A model generated the notes under the pieces. The model did not search any database and was not told the origin of the DNA. It worked only from the letters and a program-made list of their open reading frames with translations. Positions 42,993-51,146 of a stretch of DNA of 64,000 bases are shown piece by piece. A program made the position numbers and the translations under genes. The DNA is from Lachnospiraceae bacterium (GTDB taxonomy: Bacteria; Bacillota; Clostridia; Lachnospirales; Lachnospiraceae), in contig CAJTCE010000002.1 in assembly GCA_910574745.1 (NCBI GenBank), positions 233,254 to 297,253 on the forward strand. The letters run 5' to 3'. Within the stretch, counting starts at the first letter, position 1. Every line of letters starts with the position of its first letter.

Positions 42993-43988
42993 TCAAATTT
43001 TAGAGCAGTTAAGAACCGTCTTTCCGCCTACAGTCGCTTCAACATATGACATGTTAAATGTGAAGTTTCTGTCTGTTTCGGCTCGTCTGACAAATTCTGT
43101 CTGTTTTTCCGGTGGAAGATTTTTAAAAATGGAATTTGTTATACAAATTAAATACGGATTTCCACCTTTATCAATTGCTTCCAGCCAATATTGATTGTTC
43201 TTTTCTCCAATGTATCTTACGACCTTGAATTTTCCTTCTCCCAATTTTACTTCTTTTTTTGGATTTTGATCAGCTGTTGCAGAAGTAGAAGAAGTAGTAG
43301 TGCTTTTGTTAGCAGCGTTTTTTTCCTCTGTCTTAGGCTTTTCAAGGCCTTTTCCTTCTGCAAAAGTTTTTGCAGACGAATTGTCCTTATTTGCCGGAAT
43401 GTCCTGAGGATTTTCTTTATTTGCATATTTTAAGCGGCTTTCCGTAATTTGTTTTTCAGCCGTTCTGCGGGTCTGTTCCAGTTCTTCTTTTCTTGACTCA
43501 TAGGACCGAACATATCTTTCAGCAAGTTTTCTTAAATCATGAAACCTTACAGGAATATTTGCAATGATCTTTTTTGACGGGTCTTTACTATCCGGAATAA
43601 CTGCATTAATACAGTAACCCTGCCCGGAAGATGCGTTTGCAATACCAATTGATTTTTCTCCACTTTCGCCGGTAATAAACTTGTATCCGACCGGATACTT
43701 TTCACCGGATTTTGCCTCAGCTAACATATTTGCTTCGAATCTTCTGTCATGCAAAATATCATAGGCCCAGTCGTCAAAACATATAATTCCGTCTTTCTGG
43801 GTGTTCATGTAGATTTCAAATGATTTTCCTTTTCCTTCTGCCCCCTTTTCAATAAAGGAGAATTTTATTTTATCTGCAGAATACCAGGGATATACTTTAA
43901 CCCCCCATTTCTGCGTCCAGAGTTCAAAAAGGTTGTTATCTTTCATTTGTTCCTCAATATAGGAAATTTCTCTTGATGCTTTTGCCAT
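42993..43988 (-). CDS. unknown protein in exonuclease/helicase operon
   Basis: A 331-residue soluble protein. The N-terminal 150 residues are alpha/beta with aromatic-rich strands (KVYPWYSADKIKFSFIE). A charged, coiled-coil-like and Ser/Thr/Ala-rich linker spans about 165-240. The C-terminal part (FKVVRYIGEKNNQYWLEAID) could be an OB-like fold. It is last in an operon with a RecD-like helicase and a YqaJ-like nuclease, so a DNA-processing role is inferred. A start with AGGAGGAAAATT is clear. Confidence 0.55.
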   Translation of the reverse strand: MAKASREISYIEEQMKDNNLFELWTQKWGVKVYPWYSADKIKFSFIEKGAEGKGKSFEIYMNTQKDGIICFDDWAYDILHDRRFEANMLAEAKSGEKYPVGYKFITGESGEKSIGIANASSGQGYCINAVIPDSKDPSKKIIANIPVRFHDLRKLAERYVRSYESRKEELEQTRRTAEKQITESRLKYANKENPQDIPANKDNSSAKTFAEGKGLEKPKTEEKNAANKSTTTSSTSATADQNPKKEVKLGEGKFKVVRYIGEKNNQYWLEAIDKGGNPYLICITNSIFKNLPPEKQTEFVRRAETDRNFTFNMSYVEATVGGKTVLNCSKI

Positions 43989-44037
43989 AATTTTCCTCCT
44001 ATCTTTTCAATTATGGATAATTGAAAATTAAATCTGT

Positions 44038-45561
44038 TTATAATCCAGTTGCTAATTTAAATTTATTTTTCTGGTAAACAAGCTTTTCTGTCAGCATTGT
44101 AAACCTTCTGTCGCTGCCATCAGTTCGAATTGCCTTCTCAACTGCAGGTTGGTCACCCCATAAAATACATTCTGTCTTTGCTCTTGTAATGGCGGTATAG
44201 AGCAGATTTCTTATCAGCATTGTCTTGTGCTCTGAAAATAGGCATGTAACTACACCTTTATATTCAGAACCTTGTGACTTATGAATGCTCATGGCATAAG
44301 CCAAAGTAATCTGTTCCATTTCGTTTCCGGTATATTTCACGGTAATGTCGATATACCTAACCACAACACCGTCGGTATCAATTTTTACTACCTTTCCAAC
44401 ATCGCCATTGGCACATTCCAGTCTATTTTTTAACTGGATAACCGGGTCTCCGAGTCTGAATTCCATGTCTTGCCATTTAAAAGCGGGAGAACACGGGTTC
44501 ATTTTATTTTGCAATCGTCGGTTCATTTCATTGGAACATAATGTTCCTGCCTTTCTATAGGGCATAAGGCAGACAACCTGATCCTGACCATATTTTTTAG
44601 CAAGATATTCATAATCTTTTTCCATTTGAAAATAGATATCAGAATATTTTATCTTAGCTTTTGGCTGGACATATTTTACATGGAAATCTTCGCCTTCTTC
44701 TAAAAATGAATATCCCTTTTTTATATATTGGATATTTTGAAACAGACTATCTTTATTTTTCTGACGAAATGTCTTTGTTAGTTTTACCACAGGGATGACC
44801 CCGCTTTCAATAAAGTCTCGTAGTACAGCTCCAGGACCTACAGAAGGTATCTGGTCTATATCTCCAACCAATATCAGTTTTGTTTTGCTGTTTACAGATT
44901 TTAATAATGCAGCAGCCATAAAAATATCTAACATTGATATTTCGTCAACAATAACAACATCTGTTAAGAGAGGAGATGGTTGCATCTGTTCTGAAGTTTC
45001 CTTTAGACCTAATCCTCTATTAAGTGTCATTGCCGGTTGTCCTGTCGATTCAGTAATCCTGCTTGCAGCCTTACCGGTAGGAGCGTAGTATGCTATCTTT
45101 AAATTAGGATCCAATTCAGATAAAACAAAATGGATTCCATTTAGAACACACGTCTTGCCTGTTCCGGGACCACCTGTAATAACTATTAGATTATTAAGTA
45201 TGGCGGCGCAAATTGCGTCTATCTGCTGTTTATCAAATGATAGTTCCAATTTAGATTCAGCTCTTTTAATAGCCTTATCTAAATAAAAATGGGATGCCAG
45301 CATTTCATTTCCGTGTAAAATACGCAAAGCATGAAAAGCGACTTCATTTTCTGCTGTTGCAATATTTTTTGTAGTTAAATACTTTGTGCCATCTACTTTA
45401 CAGCAGACGGCACTTTTTTCTACATTAACTGATTTTGCAATGGATTCTTTGGAAATCCCTTGTTTCAACAGTTCGTATTCAGGAATCCAAGTGTTCCCAC
45501 TGGATGCTATCATAGAGTTTAATGCCATAATAACATTTGGTATTTGTTTTAATTCATTCAA
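44038..45561 (-). CDS. RecD2-like SF1B DNA helicase
   Basis: A 507-residue ATPase/helicase. Motif I GGPGTGKT (about 134), Ia-like YAPTGKAASRI, motif II VDEISMLD, motif III GDIDQIPSVGPGAVL, motif IV region LTKTFRQ, motif V/VI YAMSIHKSQGSEY and LLYTAITRAK. It lacks RecD2's long N-terminal region and resembles plasmid and phage RecD-like proteins. It starts 6 nt after the nuclease gene, so coupled synthesis is likely. Confidence 0.92.
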   Translation of the reverse strand: MNELKQIPNVIMALNSMIASSGNTWIPEYELLKQGISKESIAKSVNVEKSAVCCKVDGTKYLTTKNIATAENEVAFHALRILHGNEMLASHFYLDKAIKRAESKLELSFDKQQIDAICAAILNNLIVITGGPGTGKTCVLNGIHFVLSELDPNLKIAYYAPTGKAASRITESTGQPAMTLNRGLGLKETSEQMQPSPLLTDVVIVDEISMLDIFMAAALLKSVNSKTKLILVGDIDQIPSVGPGAVLRDFIESGVIPVVKLTKTFRQKNKDSLFQNIQYIKKGYSFLEEGEDFHVKYVQPKAKIKYSDIYFQMEKDYEYLAKKYGQDQVVCLMPYRKAGTLCSNEMNRRLQNKMNPCSPAFKWQDMEFRLGDPVIQLKNRLECANGDVGKVVKIDTDGVVVRYIDITVKYTGNEMEQITLAYAMSIHKSQGSEYKGVVTCLFSEHKTMLIRNLLYTAITRAKTECILWGDQPAVEKAIRTDGSDRRFTMLTEKLVYQKNKFKLATGL

Positions 45562-45567
45562 GTATCA

Positions 45568-46860
45568 TCACCTCATTATATTCTTTTTTCGGATTCTGAT
45601 ATCAAACCGGGGCGTTTGGGTAGCCGATGGATTTGGATTGACATCCCCTTTAATCGTGTATTTTTCAACTATTTCCTTATCCTCCCCTTTTTTAAAAGCG
45701 GTAAAATCAAAGGATGGTTTTAGATATCTTTCATACACGTCGGGGTGTTCTACCCGTAAATTTTCTTCATCTACTCTATCCGAAAAGTGTGCCCGTTTAA
45801 GAGTTATCTCAGCCTGTTGACCATTACCCAAATCATAAATAGCAGAAGAGTAGTTGCCAAATACTGGTGCAATTCTGTCCAGATATTTTTCTTCCTCCCT
45901 TTTCAGCTTTTTCAACTCGGCTTCTAATTCCATTCTCTTGTTATAAAATTCTATGGCTCTTTCCACATTATCCTTATAAGAAGAGTCAAGAGTGACTTTT
46001 GGAGCACCTTTTGGAGGTTCTTTTAAAAAGTACGAGTAATACTTATTTAAAGCTCTTTGTGGCATTTCATTTACTGGCGGTTGTATTTTTGCCTGTAGAC
46101 AACGATAAAATTCATCGTTATATCGAAGTAATTCTTCCTCGGCTTCGTAATTCCGTTCGACCCATACCGCAGCCATATCATCAAGTCCCTGTCCCCAGGA
46201 AAAAACAATGACTGCTGCCATCAAATTCATCCCATACATGTAATACATAAGCTGGCACATATAGGATTTTGGGATAATACCTTTTTTGACCTTATTAATT
46301 TTGTCAAAATTGTTTTTATCTATGGTTTTTGCTTCGTAGATAATTAATCCCTTTTCGCCTTTTTGATTTGTAATCTCCAAAAGCCCGTCAATGTCCATTA
46401 AACAGTAAGGGGAACGAAGAGTTCCGTCAGCATTTTTTTTCATACAGCGAAACATTCGTTTGTCATAATAGAGTTTAATTCCAATTGAAGAGTGTTCAAG
46501 ACTCATCCAATATTGAAATTTATCCCCGATTGAACGCTCATAAATATGCCCTAATTTTAAAGGAACTTCATTTTTAGGTAAGTTGATAGCCGGCTTGATT
46601 CCTAATTTCTCATGGTAGTACTGCAATTTTGTCATAAATGCATCTTCGCAGTTACAAATAGCACCCTGAGAGGAACCACCAAAAGCAAAATCAATGTAAT
46701 CAGGATGAGTAGGATCATCCCAATGAGGCCCATGCTGTCGCCATCTAAGCCATTCGTCATTAGGTAATTTTTCGCAATTTTGATTTGAAACAGCCACCGT
46801 ATTATATCTTTCTCTAGGGGATCTGATTTCAAAATCAATTTCTTTGTCTTTTACCCTCAC
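45568..46860 (-). CDS. YqaJ/lambda-exonuclease-like nuclease
   Basis: A 430-residue protein with the PD-(D/E)xK arrangement of YqaJ viral recombinases: GHIYERSIGDKF (first Glu), CLMDIDGLLEI (Asp), GLIIYEAKTID (E-x-K) and YMCQLMYYMYGM (Gln motif). A long coiled-coil segment (about 300-345, ELEAELKKLKREEEKY) follows. It is expected to digest duplex ends 5' to 3' in a phage-like recombination pathway with SSB and an annealase. It leads the operon downstream of leader unit L5. Confidence 0.78.
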   Translation of the reverse strand: MRVKDKEIDFEIRSPRERYNTVAVSNQNCEKLPNDEWLRWRQHGPHWDDPTHPDYIDFAFGGSSQGAICNCEDAFMTKLQYYHEKLGIKPAINLPKNEVPLKLGHIYERSIGDKFQYWMSLEHSSIGIKLYYDKRMFRCMKKNADGTLRSPYCLMDIDGLLEITNQKGEKGLIIYEAKTIDKNNFDKINKVKKGIIPKSYMCQLMYYMYGMNLMAAVIVFSWGQGLDDMAAVWVERNYEAEEELLRYNDEFYRCLQAKIQPPVNEMPQRALNKYYSYFLKEPPKGAPKVTLDSSYKDNVERAIEFYNKRMELEAELKKLKREEEKYLDRIAPVFGNYSSAIYDLGNGQQAEITLKRAHFSDRVDEENLRVEHPDVYERYLKPSFDFTAFKKGEDKEIVEKYTIKGDVNPNPSATQTPRFDIRIRKKNIMR

Positions 46861-46949
46861 TTGTGTATCCTCCTTTCAATTAATCTGAATTTTAAGTATT
46901 TTAAAATCGTATATAGAATAAAAGTGGATAACACATGGTTATGAAGGCA

Positions 46950-47024
46950 TAAAAAAAGGAAAGAAATCACAAGATTCTTTCCACAAATGACTCATAACGA
47001 TATATTCTCCACTAATTTAGTATA
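46950..47024 (-). ncRNA. leader unit L5: promoter, conserved 5' segment and terminator
   Basis: Minus strand: TATACT (47019-47024), then AAATTAGTGGAG, TCGTTATGAGTCATTTGT, then a stem (GGAAAGAATC / GATTTCTTTCC, 46958-46982) followed by seven Ts. It is the most divergent of five similar units. It lies 90 nt upstream of the YqaJ-like gene. The terminator may alternatively end the small transcript from 47070-47183. Confidence 0.5.
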
Positions 47025-47069
47025 ACTATATCATATAATAAAAAGTTTTACAAGGAACAAAATGACATG

Positions 47070-47183
47070 TTAATTAAAAATATCATCTCCAAAGCGAAAT
47101 AAATATAAAATAATGCCAATAAATAGAGCAAATACAAAACCAGCTAAATTGCTGACAGCAAATGATAAAGGTGCACAAAACAT
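47070..47183 (-). CDS. 37-residue single-helix membrane peptide, toxin-like
   Basis: An ORF of 38 codons with GGGAGAGATAAGTT before its ATG. The peptide starts MFCAPLSFAVSN, then has one membrane helix LAGFVFALFIGIILYLF and a short polar end RFGDDIFN. Size, one helix and charged C-terminus resemble type I toxins (Fst/Ldr-like) or a small regulator of a membrane complex. It stands alone between two hairpins. No antisense promoter could be firmly identified, so toxin status is only a suggestion. Confidence 0.6.
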   Translation of the reverse strand: MFCAPLSFAVSNLAGFVFALFIGIILYLFRFGDDIFN

Positions 47184-47289
47184 AACTTATCTCTCCCTGT
47201 ATGATTAATTATGTATCATTCTATCATAATTTGCCCAAAACATAAAGTATTATTTGCTAATGATTTTTCTAGTGTGTAATGTAATAAAA

Positions 47290-47338
47290 AATAAACACCT
47301 AATTTGAGATGTAAAGTATCTCAAATTAAGTGTTTATT
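47290..47338. terminator. 21-bp stem-loop terminator after the thermonuclease gene
   Basis: AATAAACACCTAATTTGAGAT pairs with the complementary right arm (47318-47338) with one mismatch, loop 7 nt. AT-rich on both sides, so it could stop transcription from either direction. Confidence 0.7.
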
Positions 47339-47397
47339 AATTTATGCATCGTAAAATGTAATTTATTTTTACTTTCTAATACTGAATGTTCCTCCAT

Positions 47398-48006
47398 TTA
47401 ATTCCAAAGATTTTCAAAATCCTTGTAGGCCCATAAACCTTTTTGATTATCTTTGGCATGAACAGTAGCAGCAGTAAAAGATTCTGCATAATATGTATCA
47501 GGTTCATACTCCTTATGAAAGGCATATCCGTCAGCTACCAATTGATAATTTAACATATCCGTTAAGTTATCGGAATCAAATAGCCAAACGTAACAGAGAA
47601 GCCTTCCATATTGATCTGTTTCTGAAACATCAAATTGCAGATATACCTCATTATATCCAGATAAAATTTCTTTCGTATAGTCCGACGCCATTTTCCCAAA
47701 TTCATTATTCTTTAATTCATCAGGATTTACACTTTCGGGTGTATCTACACCAATTAACCGGACATATCTTTCTTCTTCGTTGTAAAAAACGATAATAGTA
47801 TCGCCATCCACAACTCTGATAAGGTCTACCTTTATAAACGGATTATCAAGGAATTCGTTTACAGCTGCTTCCTTTTTATATTCTGTAGACTCTGTTACAG
47901 GAGATGCTGATGGTTTATAAAAATAAGATATTATCTTATTTCTATCAACAGACCATGCGATAATAATTAAGAAAAAAATCAATAATATAAATGATTTTCT
48001 TTTCAT
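47398..48006 (-). CDS. secreted or membrane-anchored thermonuclease (SNase)
   Basis: A 202-residue micrococcal-nuclease-like protein. Residues 5-22 form a signal or anchor helix. The SNase fold spans about 58-202: VVDGDTIIVF (Asp), YVRLIGVDTPESV (Arg and Asp-Thr-Pro-Glu), the Glu region, and YGRLLCYVWL (Arg). Such enzymes digest DNA outside the cell and are frequent on mobile elements. It overlaps the upstream gene by ATGA at 48003-48006 and ends the operon led by leader L4. Confidence 0.9.
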   Translation of the reverse strand: MKRKSFILLIFFLIIIAWSVDRNKIISYFYKPSASPVTESTEYKKEAAVNEFLDNPFIKVDLIRVVDGDTIIVFYNEEERYVRLIGVDTPESVNPDELKNNEFGKMASDYTKEILSGYNEVYLQFDVSETDQYGRLLCYVWLFDSDNLTDMLNYQLVADGYAFHKEYEPDTYYAESFTAATVHAKDNQKGLWAYKDFENLWN

Positions 48007-48218
48007 AATATAACCCCCTTATTCCAAAGATTGAGTTCCATATCCATAAAGAACGCTTTCTTTTCTTTTCCGCTTTTTTTAGGTGTTGATTTTTTATCAT
48101 ATGATTCAAAAGCAACAAAAGTAGTAGTACCGTCGCTTTTTTTAACAAATTGTTTTTCTTTATCCATCCTTTTTCGAATAAAAGAATTGGATTTTCTTGT
48201 TTTTTTACTTCTCTTCAT
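48003..48218 (-). CDS. small basic protein coupled to the nuclease gene
   Basis: A 71-residue, lysine- and serine-rich protein (MKRSKKTRKSNSFIRKRMDK). It overlaps the thermonuclease start by 4 nt. Upstream AGAGAGGTAAAATAT offers a ribosome site. No family is recognised; nucleic-acid binding is possible from its charge. Confidence 0.55.
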   Translation of the reverse strand: MKRSKKTRKSNSFIRKRMDKEKQFVKKSDGTTTFVAFESYDKKSTPKKSGKEKKAFFMDMELNLWNKGVIL

Positions 48219-48270
48219 ATATTTTACCTCTCTATTCTTTTTATTTTTTTCTATCTATAAGATCAGAATT

Positions 48271-48639
48271 TTACATAATTGTTACAAAATCCACTCCAAA
48301 ACTCCATATGCGTTGCAGAAAATCATCTACGCTATTGTATTGAGAATCTGCTACAGGAATAATTTCGTCATTTTGAATATGCATTACTGACAATTGTAAA
48401 AAACCATCTTTTTTAGGGGACTGGTGCAAGGCGTAACGAACAAAAATGTTGTAGCACGCAAGAGCAGCTGATTTAATGTCCCAATATGCAATTTTACTTT
48501 TTCCTGACGCAATAGCGTTATATACGTTGTTCCATGCGTCGTTTTGAAACTTTTCCTGTTGGTCAAGTTCCTGCTCTAATTTTTCATCGCCAAATATCTC
48601 AAAAGCGTCCAGCGTGATTTTGGGGATTAACATTTTCAT
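48271..48639 (-). CDS. small unknown protein
   Basis: About 122 residues from MKMLIPKITLDAF; the start follows GAAGGAGAATTTTAAG, while the longer frame overlaps the previous gene. It has a mixed helical sequence with IKSAALACYNIFVRYALHQ. No motif known. It belongs to the L4 operon, with 37 nt separating it from the gene upstream. Confidence 0.55.
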   Translation of the reverse strand: MKMLIPKITLDAFEIFGDEKLEQELDQQEKFQNDAWNNVYNAIASGKSKIAYWDIKSAALACYNIFVRYALHQSPKKDGFLQLSVMHIQNDEIIPVADSQYNSVDDFLQRIWSFGVDFVTIM

Positions 48640-48676
48640 CTTAAAATTCTCCTTCTTTGCTGATCTAACCATATAT

Positions 48677-48976
48677 TTATTCCAAATATTCAATTTTTAC
48701 TCCATCTGTAATAGCTTGTTTCAATGCCTCCTCGTTATAGAGAATTTCATCAAGCCAGCCATCAATTTTTTGTGCGTCTGTATTAATATTACCGCTACAG
48801 CCATAAGTAGTAGAATCCACTTCTCGGTTATCGTAACAGTTTATACAACCTCTTTTTAAGTAAATTGTATATAATTCTTTCCTGCTTTCATGATCATAAT
48901 ATCTGGTTATTTTTCTTACTCTTTTTTTGTTTTTGAGTAACGGCTTGATAGTTCTTGTCACACTGATTTCTTTCAT
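48677..48976 (-). CDS. small unknown protein with Cys-x-x-Cys
   Basis: About 99 residues from MKEISVTRTIKP; GGAGGATATGAAA gives 8-nt spacing to this ATG. The N-terminus is basic, followed by RGCINCYDNRE and TYGCSGN, three cysteines that might bind metal. The C-terminal half is acidic and helical. No family recognised. Confidence 0.55.
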   Translation of the reverse strand: MKEISVTRTIKPLLKNKKRVRKITRYYDHESRKELYTIYLKRGCINCYDNREVDSTTYGCSGNINTDAQKIDGWLDEILYNEEALKQAITDGVKIEYLE

Positions 48977-49000
48977 TTTCATATCCTCCATATGTTTTTT

Positions 49001-49540
49001 CTACTTCATATGCATTAAATCTACTGCAACTGAAATATTAAACTTTTCTTCAAACCACTCCCAGATTTCGATTTTATTCGTACCTGCCGGAAAATCTTCC
49101 CATGCAGTTTCAATTCCATCATCATCATCAACAGGAATATTACCTAAATCGTTCCATAACCTAAGCGCTTCGTTGTAGTTTTTCCTGTCTTCGATAAAGG
49201 AATCTAATTCGAGATATGTAAATTCATCTACATAAAAAGCGGATACTTTCGAACCATCATTAATGACTACAATATCGCTCATAGACAGTGAATGCCCATG
49301 AAAGTCTGCCGGCCTGTCGGTATTAAATAACTTATATATATTATCAACAGATTCTGCCGATGTTTTTCCGGAATATTCGTGTGTATATATCAAATTGTAG
49401 TCAGTGACTTTAAACCCATGCTCCAGGGCAAAGTCATAACCTCTAAATATATAATCACATTCCAGTTTTAACTGATATATTCCGAAAGATTTAGTGTTAA
49501 ATAATTGTTTTTCATCCATATTTTTAATTTTTTTGGTCAT
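49001..49540 (-). CDS. YodL-like domain protein
   Basis: A 179-residue protein. YQLKLECDYIFRGYDFALEHG, then YNLIYTHEYSG, and PADFHGHSLSMSDIVVIND match the YodL domain pattern seen in mobile elements of Clostridia, often beside antirestriction-type genes. The C-terminal 40 residues (TAWEDFPAGTNKIEIWEWF) form a separate acidic unit. It is the first gene downstream of leader L4. The role is unknown. Confidence 0.65.
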   Translation of the reverse strand: MTKKIKNMDEKQLFNTKSFGIYQLKLECDYIFRGYDFALEHGFKVTDYNLIYTHEYSGKTSAESVDNIYKLFNTDRPADFHGHSLSMSDIVVINDGSKVSAFYVDEFTYLELDSFIEDRKNYNEALRLWNDLGNIPVDDDDGIETAWEDFPAGTNKIEIWEWFEEKFNISVAVDLMHMK

Positions 49541-49794
49541 ACTTTATTTCCTCCAATTCTCCTAAAAAAATTTTTCGTTTTCTGATTTAATAATTGCTCT
49601 TTACATATTTTTACCTTTTTAACCTTTCTATTTTTAATATTGATTATGTAAACAGGTTCTTAACCTGGGTAAACAATTACATATAAAAGAACTGTCTATT
49701 CTAATTAATTGAAAAAGACAGTTCTTTTACATTCCTATAATATATATAATCGTGTGAGCCACGCTAAAAGGAATATTTTGTCCCTGAAAATAAA
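49541..49794. other. leader region of the YodL operon, no gene
   Basis: Contains a 13-bp stem-loop at 49685-49728 (AAAAGAACTGTCT and complement) with T-tracts on both sides, and a small AGGTT/AACCT hairpin near 49650-49664. No ORF with a ribosome site was seen. Confidence 0.55.
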
Positions 49795-49868
49795 AAAGCA
49801 TCTCGTAAAAGAGATGCAAACAAATTTCTTATCACAATTTTTGTATAACAAATTATAAACATATTATA
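49795..49868 (-). ncRNA. leader unit L4: conserved 5' segment and terminator
   Basis: After TATAAT (49863-49868) come TTTGTTATACAAAAATTG, TGATAAGAAATTTGT and a 7-bp stem (GCATCTC / GAGATGC, 49798-49817) followed by TTTTTT. ACAAAAAT, GTRAT and ATTTGT align with units L2 and L3. It precedes the YodL-SNase operon by about 250 nt. Confidence 0.55.
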
Positions 49869-49891
49869 TAATAATTATTAATCATTGTCAA
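49863..49891 (-). promoter_or_regulatory. consensus promoter of leader L4
   Basis: Minus strand TTGACA (49886-49891), 17-nt spacer, TATAAT (49863-49868): a perfect housekeeping promoter. Confidence 0.85.
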
Positions 49892-49898
49892 AACAAAA

Positions 49899-49928
49899 AG
49901 ACCCAGTACCTTATTAGATACTGAGTCT
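49899..49928 (-). terminator. terminator after the 45-residue gene
   Basis: Minus strand AGACTCAGTA pairs with TACTGGGTCT, loop of 10 nt, then TTTTTGTTTT. It ends the operon above, just before promoter L4. Confidence 0.7.
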
Positions 49929-50011
49929 CTTTAGATTAAACAATATACAAATTCTTTAATTCTTACCACAAGTCATTTCCTATATGGACTTAAAATTCCG
50001 ACTTCATTGCC

Positions 50012-50149
50012 TTAATTCAAGTATGTTAAATCTTCTTCTTTGCACCATCCCCAACTACTATCAGAATATCTTATGATACACATTCCGTTAGGAAGATATC
50101 TTTCTATATATCCAATACTTTCATTTTTATGTCTTACTTTCTTTAACAA
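50012..50149 (-). CDS. 45-residue protein with TTG start
   Basis: An open frame starting TTG with a perfect AGGAGG 9 nt upstream and ending TAA. The product contains NESIGYIERYLPNGMCIIRY and SSWGWCKEEDLTYLN, which looks like a compact SH3-like beta barrel. It continues the order of small genes after 50205, with a terminator soon downstream at 49899-49928. No ATG exists at the right place, which supports the TTG start. Confidence 0.6.
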   Translation of the reverse strand: MLKKVRHKNESIGYIERYLPNGMCIIRYSDSSWGWCKEEDLTYLN

Positions 50150-50204
50150 TATTTTGTACCTCCTAGTCTTAAAATCCTGATTTTCTGTCCTTTTAACTAT
50201 GCTT

Positions 50205-50585
50205 CTAAAATTTTATATTATAAATATTTCCAATCCATGTTTTAATCGTAGCTGCATATCCAAGCAGCCCATTCCAATTACATACATGATCAAAAACTTC
50301 GTCAGGAGATAATTGATTGATTTCTTTATCTCTTGAGTCATCAAATTTCTCCAATCCCCATCTTTGACGCACACATTCCATTATCTCCTCTGGATACCTA
50401 TTTAAATTATTCTCAATTCTTTCTTGATGCTTCTGGATAATATTTATTTTCTCCATGATCTTTTCTTCATTATATAAATCCTCATCAGATAATTTATCTA
50501 AAATACTCCAATTATAAGAACTATTTCCCTCATCATATTTATTGAGAATTTCCATATATCTTTTTACTCGTTCCATTCTTTCCAT
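50205..50585 (-). CDS. small helical protein, unknown
   Basis: A 126-residue charged, mostly helical protein (MERMERVKRYMEILNKYDEG; IIQKHQERIENNLNRYPEEI). AGGAGGAAATCATA precedes ATG. It ends QLSPDEVFDHVCNWNGLLGY. No family recognised; it lies between primase-linked small genes. Confidence 0.55.
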   Translation of the reverse strand: MERMERVKRYMEILNKYDEGNSSYNWSILDKLSDEDLYNEEKIMEKINIIQKHQERIENNLNRYPEEIMECVRQRWGLEKFDDSRDKEINQLSPDEVFDHVCNWNGLLGYAATIKTWIGNIYNIKF

Positions 50586-50630
50586 TATGATTTCCTCCTC
50601 AAAATTGTATTTTCATTTCCATTTCAATTT

Positions 50631-50981
50631 TTACAATCCAACATAAGCTAATAATGTTTTCTCTATTCTTTTTTGTGCTCTTTGGTATGTTGAATTTGTG
50701 ATTTCTCTTTTTGTAGCTTCTCCATAAGAATTGACAAAAGGTTTCTTCTGTATGTAGCTATTATGTTTCTGTATCTCACGCCTTATTCTACTTTGTTCTT
50801 GCCAAAGAGGTCTTAATTCCGATTCTAAATATTGTCTTTCCTTCAGTAACTCGTAATACTCTTTAGGCATTACAGATGTTTTCATGTCTCTATTATCACA
50901 AATTTCCATCATCTGAGTATTAAGTGTTTCAATTTGTTTTTCCAAATTAGAAACTTTTTCATTTATTTCAATAAGCATCAT
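50631..50981 (-). CDS. small coiled-coil protein, unknown
   Basis: A 116-residue protein with a coiled coil over residues 1-75 (NEKVSNLEKQIETLNTQMME, ERQYLESELRPLWQEQSRIR), then a Lys/Arg-rich C-terminus. Two adjacent ATGs are possible starts after AGAAGGGAAAATCC. Function not known. Confidence 0.55.
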   Translation of the reverse strand: MMLIEINEKVSNLEKQIETLNTQMMEICDNRDMKTSVMPKEYYELLKERQYLESELRPLWQEQSRIRREIQKHNSYIQKKPFVNSYGEATKREITNSTYQRAQKRIEKTLLAYVGL

Positions 50982-51146
50982 AGGATTTTCCCTTCTACAT
51001 TAAAATCATTATTTTAATTTGCTTCTGCAAGTTCAATACAAATTCCTGCTTCATAAGGTGATGGGCAATATGGGAATACAATTAATCCCATAATTTTCGC
51101 TATATTCCATTCCCTGCCAATACTTAGTATAGGCAGGGAATAGGAA

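Noticed and set aside
51108..51142. Inverted repeat ATTCCCTGCC after the primase gene as a terminator
   Set aside because: No T-run on the minus strand; kept only as a note in the primase entry.
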